Translations under genes and position numbers: made by a program | The notes under the pieces: model-generated | Seen by the model: the letters and a program-made list of their open reading frames with translations, nothing else | Databases searched by the model: none | What the model was told of the DNA's origin: nothing | Source: Aequorivita sp. HC6-5 | GTDB lineage: Bacteria > Bacteroidota > Bacteroidia > Flavobacteriales > Flavobacteriaceae | DNA length: 64,000 nucleotides | NCBI GenBank assembly: GCA_905182755.1 | Contig: CAJJCS010000004.1 | Coordinates: 186,001-250,000 of the forward strand | Reading direction: 5' to 3' | In this document: piece by piece, positions 48,522 to 57,921 of the stretch | Layout of the letters: each line of letters starts with the position of its first letter | How positions within the stretch are numbered: the first letter of the stretch is position 1

Positions 48522-48887
48522 TTTTTAATTTTTTATGATGGCTGTAAATGTAAACAATTATACCCAAAACAGATAAGAGGCTTTACTTATAGTATATTCA
48601 ATAAAAGCGATTTCAGAAGCAAATATAAATGCTATATTTAGGGGATTGTATAAATTTAAAACCTATAATTATTTCATATCTCGTATATTTGCCCTGTCTT
48701 AGTATAGACTATGCTTGTATGCTAGATACAAGCTAGTTAAACTGGGCATGCTTAATAAGAATTAGTACCCTTATAAAGCAGTTATTCTTTGTAATGTTAT
48801 ATTGTAAATATCACAGAGGATAGCACCAACAAAAAACAACAATTAATGTACTTTCATTAGTACAAAATAAATTTTAGAACGCATACT
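48522..48887. promoter_or_regulatory. gpsA-gdhA divergent intergenic region
   Basis: No gene. It holds a TAnnTTTG-type -7 box (TATATTTG, 48684-48691) on the plus strand. It also has two perfect inverted repeats: GCTTGTAT(GCTAG)ATACAAGC at 48713-48733, just after the presumed start site, and TGTACT(TTCATT)AGTACA at 48847-48864, 23 bp before the gdhA ATG. These look like operator or leader elements controlling gdhA. A proper -33 TTG is not found. Confidence 0.45.
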
Positions 48888-50231
48888 ATGAAGCAAAGTA
48901 TCAAAGACTTTATTGCAAGTGTCGAACAATTAAACCCAAACGAGCCAGAATTTTTACAAGCTGTGACTGAAGTTGCCGAAGCGGTAATTCCATTTATTGA
49001 AAGTAATGAAAGATACCAGGGCCGAAAATTATTGGAACGCATGGTAGAACCAGAGCGCACCATTATGTTTCGTGTTCCTTGGACTGATGATAGTGGCGAA
49101 ATTCACGTAAACAAAGGATATCGTGTAGAGTACAATTCTGCCATTGGTCCTTACAAAGGTGGACTTCGTTTTCATCCATCTGTGAATTTGAGTATCCTGA
49201 AATTTTTAGGGTTCGAACAATTGTTCAAAAACAGCTTAACAACACTTCCAATGGGAGGTGGTAAAGGAGGAAGTAACTTTAATCCAAAAGGAAAAACAGA
49301 CGCAGAGGTGATGCGTTTTTGTCAAAGTTTTATGACAGAATTATCACGTCATATTGGACCAAACACAGATGTGCCTGCAGGAGACATTGGTGTTGGAGGG
49401 CGTGAGATAGGATATATGTATGGCCAATACAAGAGACTCAGAAATGAATTTACAGGAGTATTAACAGGTAAAGGCCGTGAGTACGGCGGTTCGTTAATAC
49501 GCCCAGAGGCAACAGGATACGGAAATGTATACTTTGCAAAAAACATGTTAGAAACCATTGGCGAAACTTTTAATGGAAAAACAGTTGTCATTTCTGGATC
49601 TGGAAACGTAGCTCAATATGCAGCAGAGAAAGCTTTGGAGTTTGGCGCTAAGGTGGTTACCATGTCTGACTCTGGAGGATTTATTTATGACTCTGAAGGA
49701 ATCAATCAAGAGAAATTAGCTTTTGTAATGGAGCTAAAAAATGTAAAAAGAGGGCGTATCAGTCAATATGTTGAAAAATACCCAAGTGCAACATACACAT
49801 CTGGGCAAAGACCTTGGGGAATTAAATGTGATATTGCCTTGCCATGTGCAACTCAAAATGAGTTGAACCAGCAAGAAGCAAAAACATTAGTTGCCAATGG
49901 ATGTATCTGTGTAAGTGAGGGCGCTAATATGCCTACAACACCAGATGCTATTGAAGTTTTTACAAACGCAAAAATATTATTTGCGCCAGGAAAGGCTTCT
50001 AATGCAGGTGGAGTAGCAACATCTGGTCTTGAAATGTCTCAAAACTCTTTACGTTTAAGCTGGACAAGAGCAGAGGTTGACCAGAAACTTCACAATATCA
50101 TGATTGATATTCATGGGGCATGTGTGCAGTACGGAAAAGATGGTGATGGCTATGTAGACTACGTAAAGGGAGCAAACATTGCTGGCTTTGTAAAAGTGGC
50201 AGAGGCCATGATGGCTCAAGGAGTTGTTTAA
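48888..50231 (+). CDS. gdhA: NADP-specific glutamate dehydrogenase
   Basis: A 447-residue hexameric glutamate dehydrogenase (family I, small type). The catalytic-lysine region LPMGGGKGGSNFNPKG and substrate residues PAGDIGVGGREIGYM are present, with the Rossmann loop SGSGNVAQYAAEKA (about residue 235). It aminates 2-oxoglutarate with ammonium, an entry point for nitrogen. It is monocistronic, has a long leader with inverted repeats, and ends in a strong terminator. Confidence 0.96.
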   Translation: MKQSIKDFIASVEQLNPNEPEFLQAVTEVAEAVIPFIESNERYQGRKLLERMVEPERTIMFRVPWTDDSGEIHVNKGYRVEYNSAIGPYKGGLRFHPSVNLSILKFLGFEQLFKNSLTTLPMGGGKGGSNFNPKGKTDAEVMRFCQSFMTELSRHIGPNTDVPAGDIGVGGREIGYMYGQYKRLRNEFTGVLTGKGREYGGSLIRPEATGYGNVYFAKNMLETIGETFNGKTVVISGSGNVAQYAAEKALEFGAKVVTMSDSGGFIYDSEGINQEKLAFVMELKNVKRGRISQYVEKYPSATYTSGQRPWGIKCDIALPCATQNELNQQEAKTLVANGCICVSEGANMPTTPDAIEVFTNAKILFAPGKASNAGGVATSGLEMSQNSLRLSWTRAEVDQKLHNIMIDIHGACVQYGKDGDGYVDYVKGANIAGFVKVAEAMMAQGVV

Positions 50232-50260
50232 TCTTTAGTGCAAACTAGTATTTTATATAA

Positions 50261-50287
50261 AGGTTGCTCTTACGGGCAACCTTTTTT
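50261..50287 (+). terminator. rho-independent terminator of gdhA
   Basis: GGTTGC (50262-50267) pairs with GCAACC (50276-50281), with an 8-base loop, followed by six T. It lies 30 bp after the gdhA stop. Confidence 0.85.
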
Positions 50288-50372
50288 AAATCACAATAAT
50301 ATCCCTAAGGGTTTGTTATACTTATAATCATATGTTACAAAATACTTGGGTTACTTTTAGAAAACAGATTTT

Positions 50373-52679
50373 ATGAAACGGATTTTATTGGTTTTTTTGT
50401 TATGTATAGCCCCTTTTGCTACAGCACAAAATTTCGAAAACCTTTGGGAAGATTACTTCTCTTATGTTTCGGTTAAAGACATCTCACAGGGTGATGACCG
50501 CATCTTTGTAGGAACAGACAACGCCATATTCATTTACGATCTTTCTACAGAACAAATCACAACGCTATCAAGTGTTCAGGGTCTTGCAGGAGAACCTATA
50601 ACAACCATACACTACAGTAGCCAGACAAATCTACTAATTATTGGTTATCAAGACGGACTCATAGAGGTGGTTACCATTGGTCAAGAAAATGAAGTATTGA
50701 AAGTGGTAGACATTAGAGATAAACAAAACATACCACCCAATAAAAAACGCATAAATCATTTTACAGAACTGGATGGTAAAATATATATTTCTGCACAGTT
50801 TGGTGTCTCTGTCTATGACTTGGAGCGATTGGAGTTTAGAGATAGTTATTTTATTGGTGATTTTGGTTCTCAAATAAACATCTCTCAGACCACAATTTTA
50901 GCCCCATATATTTATGCCGCCTCTACAGAGGGAGGAATTCGGCGCGCTATTTTAAACAACGACAACATTATTGATTTTCAAGAGTGGGAACTTGTTACAC
51001 AAGGAAATTACATTGCAGCACAAACACTTGGAACCCGCGTGTTAATTGCTGACAACAATAATACAGTTTATAGAATAAATGCTGGTAATACATTACAGCA
51101 AGTAGCCACTTTCTCTAGCCCTATTAGAGATTTTAAGGTAAATAACGCAGTACTAACTATAAGCACAGCTACAAGCATTGAGGCCTACGACCAGGGGTTT
51201 ATTTTAAAAGCATCAATAGAAAGTCTGCCAGATTTTAATTACACCCTGCAAACAGGATATAGTTTTAATGACATCTTTTATTTGGGCAGCTCTCTTAAAG
51301 GGCTTCTCAAGGTGCCCTATAACACAAACCAAGCAATACAAATTCTGCCAGATGGCCCTTTGTTAAACACTCCTTTTGCCTTGGATGCAACCGCCGGGCA
51401 ACTATGGGTTAGTTTTGGAGCTGTTAATGTTTTTTTTAATCCCTTTCCTCTAGATACAAAGGGAATTAGTAATTTAAAAGATGGCACTTGGACCAATATC
51501 TCTCATGATGAAATAACCACAAGTCTTGGCGTTAGTGCTGTTAACGATATTGTTAACATTAGTATTGACGATCAAAACCCGGAAACTGTTTATTTTTCTT
51601 CCTTTTTAAGCGGTCTTTTAAAGGTAGAAAATCAAGTGCCTATAATTTTATATGACGATACTAATTCTGCTCTAGAAAATCCTGTGTTTGGCGGAAATAA
51701 TGCCGGAATACGTTTATACGGCTCAGACTTTGACAGAAATGGAAATCTTTGGGTATTACAATCTCTTACAGATGATGCACTTTTAAGGCTTTCTCCAAAT
51801 GGCCAATTTCAATCTTTTGATGTAAGTAATATATCTGGAGGTAGAGATGAGTTGGCTTATAGCAAATTGGCAATTAGCAGAGAAGGTTTTGTGTTTTTTA
51901 GCCCTGTACAAACAGGATTGGCCGCTTTTAACCCTACAACCAATCAATTTAGAGCCATTGGCGCAGATGACACAGGTGGAGGCTTGCCTTCTACAGATAT
52001 TAGAGCGCTTGCCTTTGATGCTCAAAATAGATTATGGATAGGGACACTAAGAGGCCTTCGTGTGTTGTTTAACCCAGGCACTTTTTTTAGCAATACAGCA
52101 GATGTCTCTGCCAGTGCAATTATTTTTGCCGATGATGAAGGAGTGGGCCAAGAATTACTATTTGAGCAAACCATTACAGATATAGAAGTAGATGGATCTA
52201 ATAATAAATGGATTGCAACAGCAAGCTCTGGGGTGTTTTATTTAAGTGCTAATGGGCAACAAACTTTGTTGAGGTTTACCTCAGAGAACTCTCCACTACC
52301 CTCAGATAATGTACAAGATATTGCTGTAGACCCTTTTACTGGAGAAGTTTATTTTGCCACCATTAATGGTCTGGTTTCTTATAAAGGGACTTCTACGGCC
52401 CCAAGAGATACTCTAGAAGATGTTTTTGTTTTTCCAAATCCGGTAAGACCTCAGTACCAAGGTGCTGTCACTATAGATGGTTTGACGGCAAGGGCCAACG
52501 TGAAAATTACAGATTTAGAAGGGAATTTAGTCTTTCAGCAAACAAGCCAAGGGGGAAGTATCACTTGGGATACAACAGCTTTTGGTAAGTATAAAGTAGC
52601 CTCAGGAGTGTATTTTGTTTTAATTACGACAGAAGATGCCCTAGAAACAAAAATTAAAAAAATAATGATTATTCGCTGA
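50373..52679 (+). CDS. porZ: type IX secretion protein PorZ
   Basis: A 768-residue protein with signal peptide (ILLVFLLCIAPFATAQ), two beta-propeller-like regions of repeated DxxGNLW/NRLWIGT-type blades (for example FDRNGNLWVL, FDAQNRLWIGTLRGLRVL, GSNNKWIATASSGVFYL), and a T9SS type A sorting domain (VFPNPVRPQYQGAVTI to the end). Length and architecture match PorZ, a component of the attachment complex that helps ligate T9SS cargo to anionic lipopolysaccharide. It overlaps recO by one base (TGATG), an arrangement recalled from other flavobacteria. Confidence 0.88.
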   Translation: MKRILLVFLLCIAPFATAQNFENLWEDYFSYVSVKDISQGDDRIFVGTDNAIFIYDLSTEQITTLSSVQGLAGEPITTIHYSSQTNLLIIGYQDGLIEVVTIGQENEVLKVVDIRDKQNIPPNKKRINHFTELDGKIYISAQFGVSVYDLERLEFRDSYFIGDFGSQINISQTTILAPYIYAASTEGGIRRAILNNDNIIDFQEWELVTQGNYIAAQTLGTRVLIADNNNTVYRINAGNTLQQVATFSSPIRDFKVNNAVLTISTATSIEAYDQGFILKASIESLPDFNYTLQTGYSFNDIFYLGSSLKGLLKVPYNTNQAIQILPDGPLLNTPFALDATAGQLWVSFGAVNVFFNPFPLDTKGISNLKDGTWTNISHDEITTSLGVSAVNDIVNISIDDQNPETVYFSSFLSGLLKVENQVPIILYDDTNSALENPVFGGNNAGIRLYGSDFDRNGNLWVLQSLTDDALLRLSPNGQFQSFDVSNISGGRDELAYSKLAISREGFVFFSPVQTGLAAFNPTTNQFRAIGADDTGGGLPSTDIRALAFDAQNRLWIGTLRGLRVLFNPGTFFSNTADVSASAIIFADDEGVGQELLFEQTITDIEVDGSNNKWIATASSGVFYLSANGQQTLLRFTSENSPLPSDNVQDIAVDPFTGEVYFATINGLVSYKGTSTAPRDTLEDVFVFPNPVRPQYQGAVTIDGLTARANVKITDLEGNLVFQQTSQGGSITWDTTAFGKYKVASGVYFVLITTEDALETKIKKIMIIR

Positions 52680-53398
52680 TGGTTGAAACTACAAAAGCAA
52701 TTGTCTTTTCTTCCATAAAGTATGCAGAAGCAGACCTTATCGTAACTTGTTTCACAGAAAGTAGCGGGCTTAAAACCTACTTACTGCGCGGTATACTCAA
52801 ATCTAGAAAAGGGAGGTTAAAGCCCTCTTATTTTCAGCCCCTTACCCAATTAGAGATCGTAGCAAATCACAAAAACAAAGGAACCCTAGAGTCTATAAAA
52901 GAGGTGAAAGTACTGCATCCTTATAGTACACTTCACACAGATATTGTAAAGTCATCTTTGGTGATGTTTTTGTCTGAGATGTTAAAAAACTCGATTATAG
53001 AGGAAGAAGCAAACCAGGGACTATACCTGTTTTTAGAGGCTTCTTTTCAGTGGCTAGACCACCATGAAGATATTGCCAATTTCCACACCTTATTTTTATT
53101 AAAACTCACAGCATACTTAGGCTTTTATCCAGACACCTCTGCAGCTCATTTGCCATATTTTAATCTTTCAGAAGGGACCTTTGAGACAGAAGATTTCTCT
53201 ATCTACTGTGAAACAGGCCAGCGTGTGGAGGCATTAAAACAGTTCTTCGGCATACATTTTGATGCTATTTGCTCTGTAAAGCTGTCAAAAAACCAAAGAA
53301 TGGACGTACTTGATTTGGTATTGGAGTATTATCAATTACATTTGCACGGCTATAAAAAACCGAAGTCCTTGGCGGTACTTCAACAACTGTTTAATTAA
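52679..53398 (+). CDS. recO: DNA repair protein RecO
   Basis: A 239-residue protein with the RecO N-terminal OB-fold region (AIVFSSIKYAEADLIVTCF, LKTYLLRGILKSRKG) and a helical C-terminal domain. The zinc-finger cysteines of many RecO proteins are absent (few Cys visible), as in other Bacteroidota. It anneals ssDNA and loads RecA with RecR. Starts on the last base of the porZ stop and overlaps the next ATG (TAATG). Confidence 0.92.
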   Translation: MVETTKAIVFSSIKYAEADLIVTCFTESSGLKTYLLRGILKSRKGRLKPSYFQPLTQLEIVANHKNKGTLESIKEVKVLHPYSTLHTDIVKSSLVMFLSEMLKNSIIEEEANQGLYLFLEASFQWLDHHEDIANFHTLFLLKLTAYLGFYPDTSAAHLPYFNLSEGTFETEDFSIYCETGQRVEALKQFFGIHFDAICSVKLSKNQRMDVLDLVLEYYQLHLHGYKKPKSLAVLQQLFN

Positions 53399-55808
53399 TG
53401 AAACACGTATTAGCACTTCTTGCTATTTTCTTTTGCTTTCAAGCAGCAATTGCTCAAAAAATACAAGTACTTTCTCAACAAACCAAGGATCCAATCCTAG
53501 GCGTGGCTTTGTTTAATCAAGACAAAAGCAAAAGCGCTGTTACAAATTTTGACGGTTTTGCTGATATATCCTCTTTTAACCAAGATGAGGTAATTACATT
53601 TCAGCACATAGCTCATACCCCTCTTTCACAAACCAAATCTAAAATAGTAAAAGCTAATAGGCAAGTATTTTTAATTACAGATGCCAGTAGTCTTGATGAG
53701 GTAGTTTTATCTGTGTCAAAATTTGGACAAAAAAAGAGAGATATTCCACAACAAATTGTGTCTGTAACAAGCGAGGACGTGCTTTTCACAAACCCTCAAA
53801 CCGCCGCAGATTTATTACAAAGCAGTGGCCAAGTATATGTTCAAAAAAGCCAATTGGGTGGCGGGAGTCCTATAATTAGAGGGTTCTCTACAAATAGACT
53901 TTTAATTGCTGTGGATGGTGTGCGTTTTAATACCGCTATTTTTAGGGGTGGAAATGTGCAAAACATCATCTCTATAGATCCTTTTGCGGTAGCTCGCACA
54001 GAGGTGATTTTGGGACCAGGATCTGTGGTGTATGGTAGTGATGCTGTTGGAGGGGTGATGAATTTCTACACAAAAAAGCCTAAATTCTCCTTTGAAGAGG
54101 GCTACTCTTTTTCTGGAAACTACATCCGTGCGTTACGCTACGGCCAATAAAGAGAAAACAGGACATTTTGATTTTAATATAGGTGCCAAAAAGTGGGCTT
54201 TTTTAACCAGCGTTACCTACAGTGATTTTGACAATTTACGTATGGGTAGTCATGGCCCAGATGATTATCTGCGCACTCAGTATGTAGAAACCATTAACGG
54301 TGTTGATACCGTTGTACAAAACCAGAATCCTAAAATACAACGCCCAACAGCGTACTCTCAAATAAATACAATGCAAAAGGTGCGTTACATGCCAAACAAT
54401 AACTGGAATTTCGACCTGGGTTTGTTTTATACAACCACCACTGATTACCCAAGGTATGATAGGCTTATAAGAGACACCAATGGTGCGCCGGAGTCTGCAG
54501 TTTGGGACTATGGTCCGCAACAATGGGTTTCTGGAAATCTGCAAATACAAAACACCCCAGATACAAACACCTTGTTTGATGAGAGTGCTTTTACACTTTC
54601 CTTTCAGCACTTTAAAGAGGGTAGAAGTGATAGAGATTTTGGAGATTCTTTTTTGTACAAAACACAAGAAAAAGTAGCTGCTTATACCACTGCTTGGGAT
54701 TTTGAAAAAAAGATTAAAAAAGCAAAGTTAAATTATGGCGTAGAGTATATTTTTAACAAAGTTGGTTCTAGGGGCCTCAAAACAGATATAGCTACAGGAG
54801 ATCTCACAAACAGATGTTTCTAGATATCCAGACGGCTCTTCTTGGCAATCCTTGGCCGGGTATATGAGTACTCAATTTGCGTTGGCAAAAAACATTTCAT
54901 TTCTTGGAGGTCTTAGGTATAGTCATATCATTATTGATGCCCAGTTTGATACTAGCTTGTTTGACCTTCCTTTTACAGAGGCTACAATTAATACTGGCGC
55001 CCTAACGGGAACTGCTGGAGTTACCTGGAACCCAAATCAAACTCTAGGATGGCGTTTAAACCTCGGAACTGCCTTTAGAGCACCTAATATTGATGATGTT
55101 GGGAAAGTCTTTGACAGTGAGCCAGGGAGTGTTGTGGTGCCCAACCCAGATTTAAAACCAGAGTATGCATATAATGCAGATATAGGTGTTAGTCTAAATT
55201 TTGATACAGTTGTAAAACTTGATTTTGCAGGGTTTTATACGATTTTAGAAGATGCTTTAATTAGAAGAGATTTTTCTCTTGATGGAGAATCGCAAATTGT
55301 ATACCAAGGAGAATTAAGTACTATTCAGGCCATTCAAAATGCCTCTAGGGCACAGGTCTATGGTTTTGAAGCAGGTATAGCCATTGCTTTTTCAAAAGAG
55401 CTGAAACTTAGCTCTCAATACAATATCACCAAAGGCTTTGCACAGGATCAACAAGGAACTAAAGAGGCCCTTCGCCACGCAGCGCCTGCCTATGGAAACA
55501 CAAAGCTTATCTATAATAAAGCAAAGCTAACCCTAGCTACTTTTGTGGAGTATAATGGCCAGTTTGATTTTGAAGATTTAGCGCCAAGTCAACAAAATAA
55601 TGCGTTTTTATATGCCGCAGACCAAAACGGAAATCCGTATGCCCCCAAATGGCATACACTTAATTTTTCAGCACAATACAAGTACTCTAAATCTCTTCAA
55701 TTAAATGCAACCCTTGAGAATATTACAGACAAGCGTTACAGACCCTACAGTAGTGGCCTTTCTGCCCCAGGACGAAACCTTATAGTTGCCGCTACCTATA
55801 CATTTTAA
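53398..55808 (+). CDS. TonB-dependent outer-membrane receptor (frameshifted twice in this sequence)
   Basis: Signal peptide (LALLAIFFCFQAAIAQ), a carboxypeptidase-like N-terminal domain, a plug domain (QIVSVTSEDVLF, GGGSPIIRGFSTNRLLIAVDG), and a beta-barrel ending in the aromatic NLIVAATYTF. Extra bases near 54126-54127 and 54797-54801 split it; removing them gives 802 aa. The plug motif RGFSTNRLLIAVDGVRFN resembles hemin/haemoglobin receptors more than SusC-type ones, so a heme or siderophore substrate is possible but inferred. Co-translated with recO. Confidence 0.88.
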
Positions 55809-56106
55809 AAAAAAGGTTTCAATTATTTCTAAATAGCAGCAATCCAATACCCTATTTTTTATTTTCTCAGTGTTAATTACATAAATACTTTATTTTTTAA
55901 TTAAACTGCATCTATTGTTAAACCACATATTTTCAGCACATTAAAAGACAACAATCGGTTACAATCAATTGCAAACGAAAGCAAGTAGTTAGATACCGAC
56001 TCCAACTTGCAATTGCTTTTATGTTTGCAGTGTCGAATATATCGATAGACGTTGCCAGAGCGATTTCTGGAAAACTTAACTGTTTAATATTTAAAAATTA
56101 ATAATT
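55809..56106 (+). promoter_or_regulatory. long leader region upstream of ssb with stem-loops
   Basis: No gene. It contains an extended imperfect stem-loop at 55970-56029: TGCAAAC, AAAGC and AAGT on the left pair with ACTT, GCTTT and GTTTGCA on the right. A smaller hairpin, CCAGA/TCTGG, lies at 56055-56070. These may be part of the ssb mRNA leader or a small RNA. Confidence 0.4.
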
Positions 56107-56442
56107 ATGAACGCACTTAGAAACAAAGTACAGTTGATTGGAAGATTAGGTCAAGAGCCTGAAATTGTAACCTTTAATGATGGCAATAAGATGGCCAAGT
56201 TTAGTCTCGCTACAGATGATAGCTACAAAGATAAAGAAGGACAAAAAGTAGAACGCGCTTATTGGCATAATATAGTGGTAAAGGGAGGGCTTGTTACTGT
56301 TGTAGAAAGCTATGTAAAAAAAGGACAAGAAATTGCTATTGAAGGAAAACTCACCAACCGCATGTGGGAGACAGATGCAGGAGAGAAGCGATATATTACA
56401 GAAGTTATTGTGAATGAACTTTTGATGTTGGGAAATAAGTAA
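56107..56442 (+). CDS. ssb: single-stranded DNA-binding protein (short form)
   Basis: A 111-residue OB-fold protein with the SSB blocks NKVQLIGRLGQEPE, KMAKFSLATDDSY, YWHNIVVKG and YVKKGQEIAIEGKL. The acidic C-terminal tail (DDIPF-like) that recruits partner proteins in full-length SSB is missing; the protein ends VNELLMLGNK. Such tailless forms are common as second SSB copies in Flavobacteriaceae, so another ssb may exist elsewhere. Confidence 0.92.
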   Translation: MNALRNKVQLIGRLGQEPEIVTFNDGNKMAKFSLATDDSYKDKEGQKVERAYWHNIVVKGGLVTVVESYVKKGQEIAIEGKLTNRMWETDAGEKRYITEVIVNELLMLGNK

Positions 56443-56465
56443 TTGAGAAATTGTAATACGTAGAA

Positions 56466-56498
56466 AATCCAAAGCAATATTGCTTTGGATTTTTTTTT
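56466..56498. terminator. terminator between convergent ssb and FGE-like genes
   Basis: Near-perfect 12-bp stem (AATCCAAAGCAA with TTGCTTTGGATT), a 2-base loop, and a long T run on the plus strand, 24 bp after ssb. The opposite strand has an A/T-rich tail, so it may serve both genes. Confidence 0.85.
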
Positions 56499-56508
56499 GC
56501 AACACACT

Positions 56509-57578
56509 TTATTTATTTGAAAGTATTTCTTTGGCAGCAACAGTTCTAAAACCAACATGATCTGAGCCGGAATCTATAGTAACTCCCATCTTGGCAGAAA
56601 TTCTATAGCTAGCACAATAAGAAGCATGACACAAAAAAGATCCTCCTTTTATGACTTGTTCTGTTTGATATAGATTGCTAGGATTATAAGATGTTGTTGC
56701 CCCTTTTGGATTTAATAATGGCTTTGAAATATTTACTTCTTTATAATAATTTACATTATATAAATCACGTGTAATCTCCCAAACATTACCTGTCATGTCA
56801 TACAACCCAATACTATTTGGAGGATATGATTTTACAGGAGAAACAAATTCAAAACCATCTTTAGATTCGTTTTTTATTGGAAAATCACCTTGCCAAGTAT
56901 TTGCATTTGAATTTAAAACAGCGTCATCATTTCCCCAAGTAAAAATAGATGTTGTATTATTTCCTTGAGCAGCAGACTCCCATTGTGCCTCAGTAGGTAA
57001 AGCCCTATTTGCCCATTTACAATATGCCAAAGCATCTTCAAAAGCAATATGTACAACAGGGAAGTCATCTTTTGCGTCTATTGTAGAATCTGGCCCTGAA
57101 GGATGTTTCCAATTAGCACCAATTTTCCAAGTCCACCATTGTGAATAATTGTTCATATTTACAACTGCAGTTACTTTTTTATTGAAAATGAGACTTCCTG
57201 GTTGTAAAATACTATCATGGGGTTTTGGCGTATTTGGCGGTAATTGTTTTTTTATTTCTTCCCAGTCAATTTCTCTTTCTGCAATAGTTACATACTTTGT
57301 TTGTTCAACAAATTTTTTAAACTGCTTATTAGTTACCTCTGTTATATCAATAAAAAAACCGTCAACTGTAACGCTATGAGCTGGTTTTTCTCGGGGCATT
57401 GCATAGGTATCACCTACTTTAGCACCTTGTAAAAAAGTTTTACCTTTTACCCAAACCATACCTTCAGGGGCTTTACTATTCAATGATTTTTTCACCTCAT
57501 TAGTACATGAGGTGATAGCATACATTGAACACAAAAGAACACTGCTTTTTGCGTAAATACGTATCTTTTCATTTTCAT
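56509..57578 (-). CDS. formylglycine-generating enzyme-like SUMF1 lipoprotein (frameshifted near start)
   Basis: The long frame starts at a TTG (57534) inside a hydrophobic stretch. Adding one base near 57566-57570 joins it to the ATG at 57578 (MKMK...), giving 356 aa with a lipoprotein signal (SVLLCSMYAITSC). The SUMF1 domain has GMVWVKGKTFLQGA, PVVHIAFEDALAYCKWA, RALPTEAQWE and GNVWEITRD. The active-site element GGSFLCHASYC keeps both catalytic cysteines of true FGE (residues 302 and 307 of the 341-aa frame), followed by DSGSDHVGFR. FGE converts Cys to formylglycine in sulfatases; no sulfatase is in the window. Confidence 0.88.
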
Positions 57579-57921
57579 CGATGATACAATTTACTTCTTC
57601 TATAATTTGCTAAGTTAAAATTCTATTGTTTTAATACATCCTAAAGTGACTAATTATTTGACAGTTACTTTTTTAACGATCCGCTTTGGTTAATCCAGAC
57701 TTTATCATTACAATATATCCATTAACACGCTTGCTCTTCTTGAGTCAGATATTCTTTGGGTCGCAGCTTTAGTGCTTTAACATGGTCTGATCGATTTGAC
57801 AGCCGCTCCTAGTACAGAATAAAGCCTATCTTTATCTTGCTCCGGTAAATGCTGGAGTAGGAATACCTGCTATGGTAACAAAATGTCTCATTATTTGCTT
57901 GTATATACATTTGAATCCTTA
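57579..57921. other. gene-poor stretch holding a decayed T9SS tail
   Basis: Between the FGE-like gene and the GH128-like gene. Apart from the relic described separately, no ORF or RNA gene is supported. It may contain the FGE promoter near 57580-57640, where the sequence is AT-rich, but no clear TAnnTTTG box was found. Confidence 0.4.
57653..57905 (-). pseudogene. decayed T9SS C-terminal sorting domain
   Basis: Reading the minus strand in shifting frames gives pieces of a type A sorting domain: NETFVTIAGIPTPAF, RLYSVLG, AATQRIS, then GYIVMIKSGLTKA and KKVTVK before a stop. They align in order with the intact domain at 63781-64000 (FITIAGI, LYSMLG, ATQRVS, GLYIVQIKSG, VKKIIVK). Several stops and at least three frame changes in about 250 bp are too many for single sequencing errors. 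It begins 17 bases after the GH128-like stop, so it may be the former C-terminus of that protein. Confidence 0.7.
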
